Source of the DNA: DASUPK01 sp036265435
GTDB lineage: Bacteria; Actinomycetota; Thermoleophilia; Solirubrobacterales; 70-9
Direction of reading: 5' to 3'
Length of the DNA: 13,758 bases
NCBI GenBank assembly: GCA_036265435.1
Contig: DATAPB010000216.1
Coordinates: 1 to 13,758 of the forward strand
Shown: in pieces, positions 12,573 through 13,758 of the stretch
Numbering within the stretch: the stretch's first letter is position 1
How the letters are laid out: the number at the start of each line of letters is the position of its first letter
Program-made: the position numbers and the translations under genes
Notes under the pieces: model-generated
Database searches by the model: none
What the model saw: the letters and a program-made list of their open reading frames with translations, nothing else
What the model was told of the DNA's origin: nothing

Positions 12573-13256
12573 GTGAGCAGGCTGATCGCCGCACTCGCGG
12601 CCGTCGCCGTCGCCGTGTCGGCGGGTGCCGTCGCCGGCGCTGGCGCCATGCCGGCGCCCGTGGCGTCTCCGTCCGCGGTCACGAAGCCGGAGATCCACAA
12701 GATGCTGATCCCGTATCCGAAGAAGCGGAAGCGCGAGATGGCTGCCTACTCCAAGCGCCACTACGGGCAGTACAAGTGGCGGCTCAACAATCCGAACCTG
12801 ATCGTTGAGCACTACGCCGCCGCCGGCAGCATCTCGGCGATCTACAACACCTTCAGGCCTGACAGGCCGGACGTGGAGTTCCACGAGCTGCCCGGCGTCT
12901 GCTCGCAGTACGCGGTCTCGGCGTCAGGGGCGATCTACAAGTTCGTCCCGATCAACATCCGCTGCCGCCACACGGTTGGGCTCAACTGGACGGCGGTGGG
13001 CATCGAGCACGTCGGCTTCTCCGACCAGGACATCCTCAACCGCCCGGCCCAGCTGAACGCCTCGCTGCAGCTCACCCAGTGGCTCCGCTGTCGCCTCGGA
13101 CTCCCGGTCAGCCAGGTGATCGGCCACAACGAGAGCCTCTCGTCGCCGTTCTACAAGGAGCTCGACCCGCGCTTCAAGGGCCAGACGCACGGCGACTGGA
13201 ACCGCGCGGACATGAACATCTACCGCTCCGACCTCGGCAAGCTCGGCTCCTGCTGA
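12573..13256 (+). CDS. Secreted N-acetylmuramoyl-L-alanine amidase (PGRP/amidase_2 type)
   Basis: Predicted to cut the bond between muramic acid and the peptide stem of peptidoglycan. The 227-aa protein starts with a short Arg-containing N-terminus and an Ala/Val-rich signal peptide (about residues 4-25, likely cut after GAGA). The zinc-amidase motifs are IVEHYAAAGS with His80, VGIEHVG with Glu145, IGHNESLSSP with His185, and QTHGDWNRADM, where His206 or Asp208 should complete the site. Four cysteines (110, 131, 173, 227), one at the very C-terminus, may form disulfides outside the cell. GTG at 12573 is chosen because it gives a clean signal peptide and has GGAG 10 nt upstream; a TTG at 12555 would overlap the previous gene. 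It lies in the scpAB-peptidase transcription unit. Confidence 0.85.
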   Translation: MSRLIAALAAVAVAVSAGAVAGAGAMPAPVASPSAVTKPEIHKMLIPYPKKRKREMAAYSKRHYGQYKWRLNNPNLIVEHYAAAGSISAIYNTFRPDRPDVEFHELPGVCSQYAVSASGAIYKFVPINIRCRHTVGLNWTAVGIEHVGFSDQDILNRPAQLNASLQLTQWLRCRLGLPVSQVIGHNESLSSPFYKELDPRFKGQTHGDWNRADMNIYRSDLGKLGSC

Positions 13257-13258
13257 GC

Positions 13259-13274
13259 CTCGCCGGGTGGCGAG
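13259..13274 (+). terminator. Short hairpin after the amidase gene
   Basis: CTCGCC-GGGT-GGCGAG forms a perfect 6-bp stem with a 4-nt loop, starting 2 nt after the amidase stop. The next bases (CCTCGC) repeat the first arm and could compete for the second. No U-run follows. It may be a weak terminator or processing site in the 43-bp gap before the pseudouridine synthase gene. Confidence 0.3.
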
Positions 13275-13299
13275 CCTCGCGCTTCGCTTCAATCGCGGG

Positions 13300-13758
13300 A
13301 TGCGCCTCGCGAAGTACCTCGCTCACGCGGGTGTGGCATCACGCCGCGCGGCCGAGCGGCTGATTGCCGACGGCAGGGTGAGCGTGGGCGGCGAGGCAGT
13401 GACCGACCCGGCCCGTGACGTGGATCAGGAGGCCGACGTCGAGGTCGACGGTCGCCCGGTCGCTCCCGAGCCGCGCGAGGTCTGGGCCGTCAACAAGCCG
13501 AAGGGAGTCGTTTCGACGGCGCGGGAACCGGGCGAGCGGCGCGCCGTCACGCAGCTGGTCGAATCCTCCCGCCGCCTGTATCCGGTGGGGCGGCTCGATG
13601 CCGACTCGACCGGACTCATCCTGCTGACCAACGACGGTGAGCTGGCCAACCGGCTCACCCACCCGCGCTACGGGGTCCGGAAGACGTACCTCGTCGAGCT
13701 CGCCCGCTCGCCCTCGGAGGCGGATCTGGCTCGCCTTCGCAACGGGCTCCGGCTGGAC
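13300..13758 (+). CDS. 16S/23S rRNA pseudouridine synthase, RsuA/RluB family (5' part)
   Basis: This modifies a uridine in rRNA to pseudouridine. The frame runs open from ATG at 13300 to the window end (153 residues, with about 80-100 expected beyond). The N-terminal S4 RNA-binding domain (residues 1-50) begins MRLAKYLAHAGVASRRAAERLI and includes GRVSVGG. The catalytic domain begins with VNKPKGVVSTARE and carries YPVGRLDADSTGLILLTNDG, in which Asp100 is the catalytic aspartate. NRLTHPRYGVRKTYLVEL matches the family's next conserved block. In many bacteria this family (rluB) lies directly after scpB, so RluB is the likely member; here two exported hydrolase genes intervene. The start is fixed by the conserved MRL-KYLA N-terminus; only a weak CGGG precedes it. 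Confidence 0.93.
   Translation, partial: MRLAKYLAHAGVASRRAAERLIADGRVSVGGEAVTDPARDVDQEADVEVDGRPVAPEPREVWAVNKPKGVVSTAREPGERRAVTQLVESSRRLYPVGRLDADSTGLILLTNDGELANRLTHPRYGVRKTYLVELARSPSEADLARLRNGLRLD

Noticed and set aside
1..13758. Defence system, prophage, transposon or CRISPR array
   Set aside because: I saw no transposase, integrase, phage structural, Cas or toxin-antitoxin-like protein, and no regular spaced repeats. Gene content is mainly housekeeping with uniform composition.

Overview
The window reads as chromosomal DNA of a high-GC actinobacterium. A member of the Thermoleophilia (Solirubrobacterales-like) is my best guess. The grounds are strong G/C preference at third codon positions, frequent GTG/TTG starts, a two-subunit glycine dehydrogenase, a split Ku/LigD end-joining locus, a PPOX/F420-type flavin-fold protein and a KMSTT version of the TrpS signature. 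The lineage is inference; no rRNA or tRNA gene is present to test it.

Layout. (1) 1-349, plus: the end of a membrane protein (possibly COG4280/GDT1-like) overlapping a 63-aa membrane protein. (2) 394-3323, plus: gcvPA and gcvPB, overlapping by 4 bp, the two subunits of the glycine cleavage P-protein; gcvT and gcvH are not here. (3) 3324-3497: a convergent gap densely packed with inverted repeats, including a 66-nt element that folds on paper as a compact three-way junction. (4) 3498-7208, minus: a non-homologous end-joining cluster transcribed as ATP-dependent ligase, (a doubtful 42-codon ORF), ku, LigD-type polymerase, followed by an unrelated-looking secreted or anchored protein. LigD is split into separate polymerase and ligase genes and no phosphoesterase domain is seen. 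Ku and the polymerase are in the same frame, separated by a single TAA. (5) 7287-9353, plus: a DHA2-type drug exporter diverging from the ligase, then a PPOX-fold flavin/F420 protein. (6) 9392-10378: trpS. (7) 10501-13758: scpA, scpB, a secreted M14 zinc peptidase, a secreted peptidoglycan amidase, and the start of an RsuA/RluB-type pseudouridine synthase cut by the window edge. Four of these junctions are overlaps or near-contacts, so scpA to the amidase looks like one transcription unit.

How they fit together. Most genes are housekeeping: glycine catabolism, DNA end joining, tRNA charging, chromosome condensation, ribosome modification. The less ordinary points are the structured element after gcvPB, the Ku/polymerase arrangement with a Lys/Ser-repeat Ku tail, two cell-wall hydrolases wedged into the usual scpA-scpB-rluB neighbourhood, and a recurring TANNNT box 6-9 nt before the first codon of transcription-unit leaders, which suggests leaderless transcripts. 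I found no mobile element, CRISPR array, phage gene or clearly new multi-gene system.
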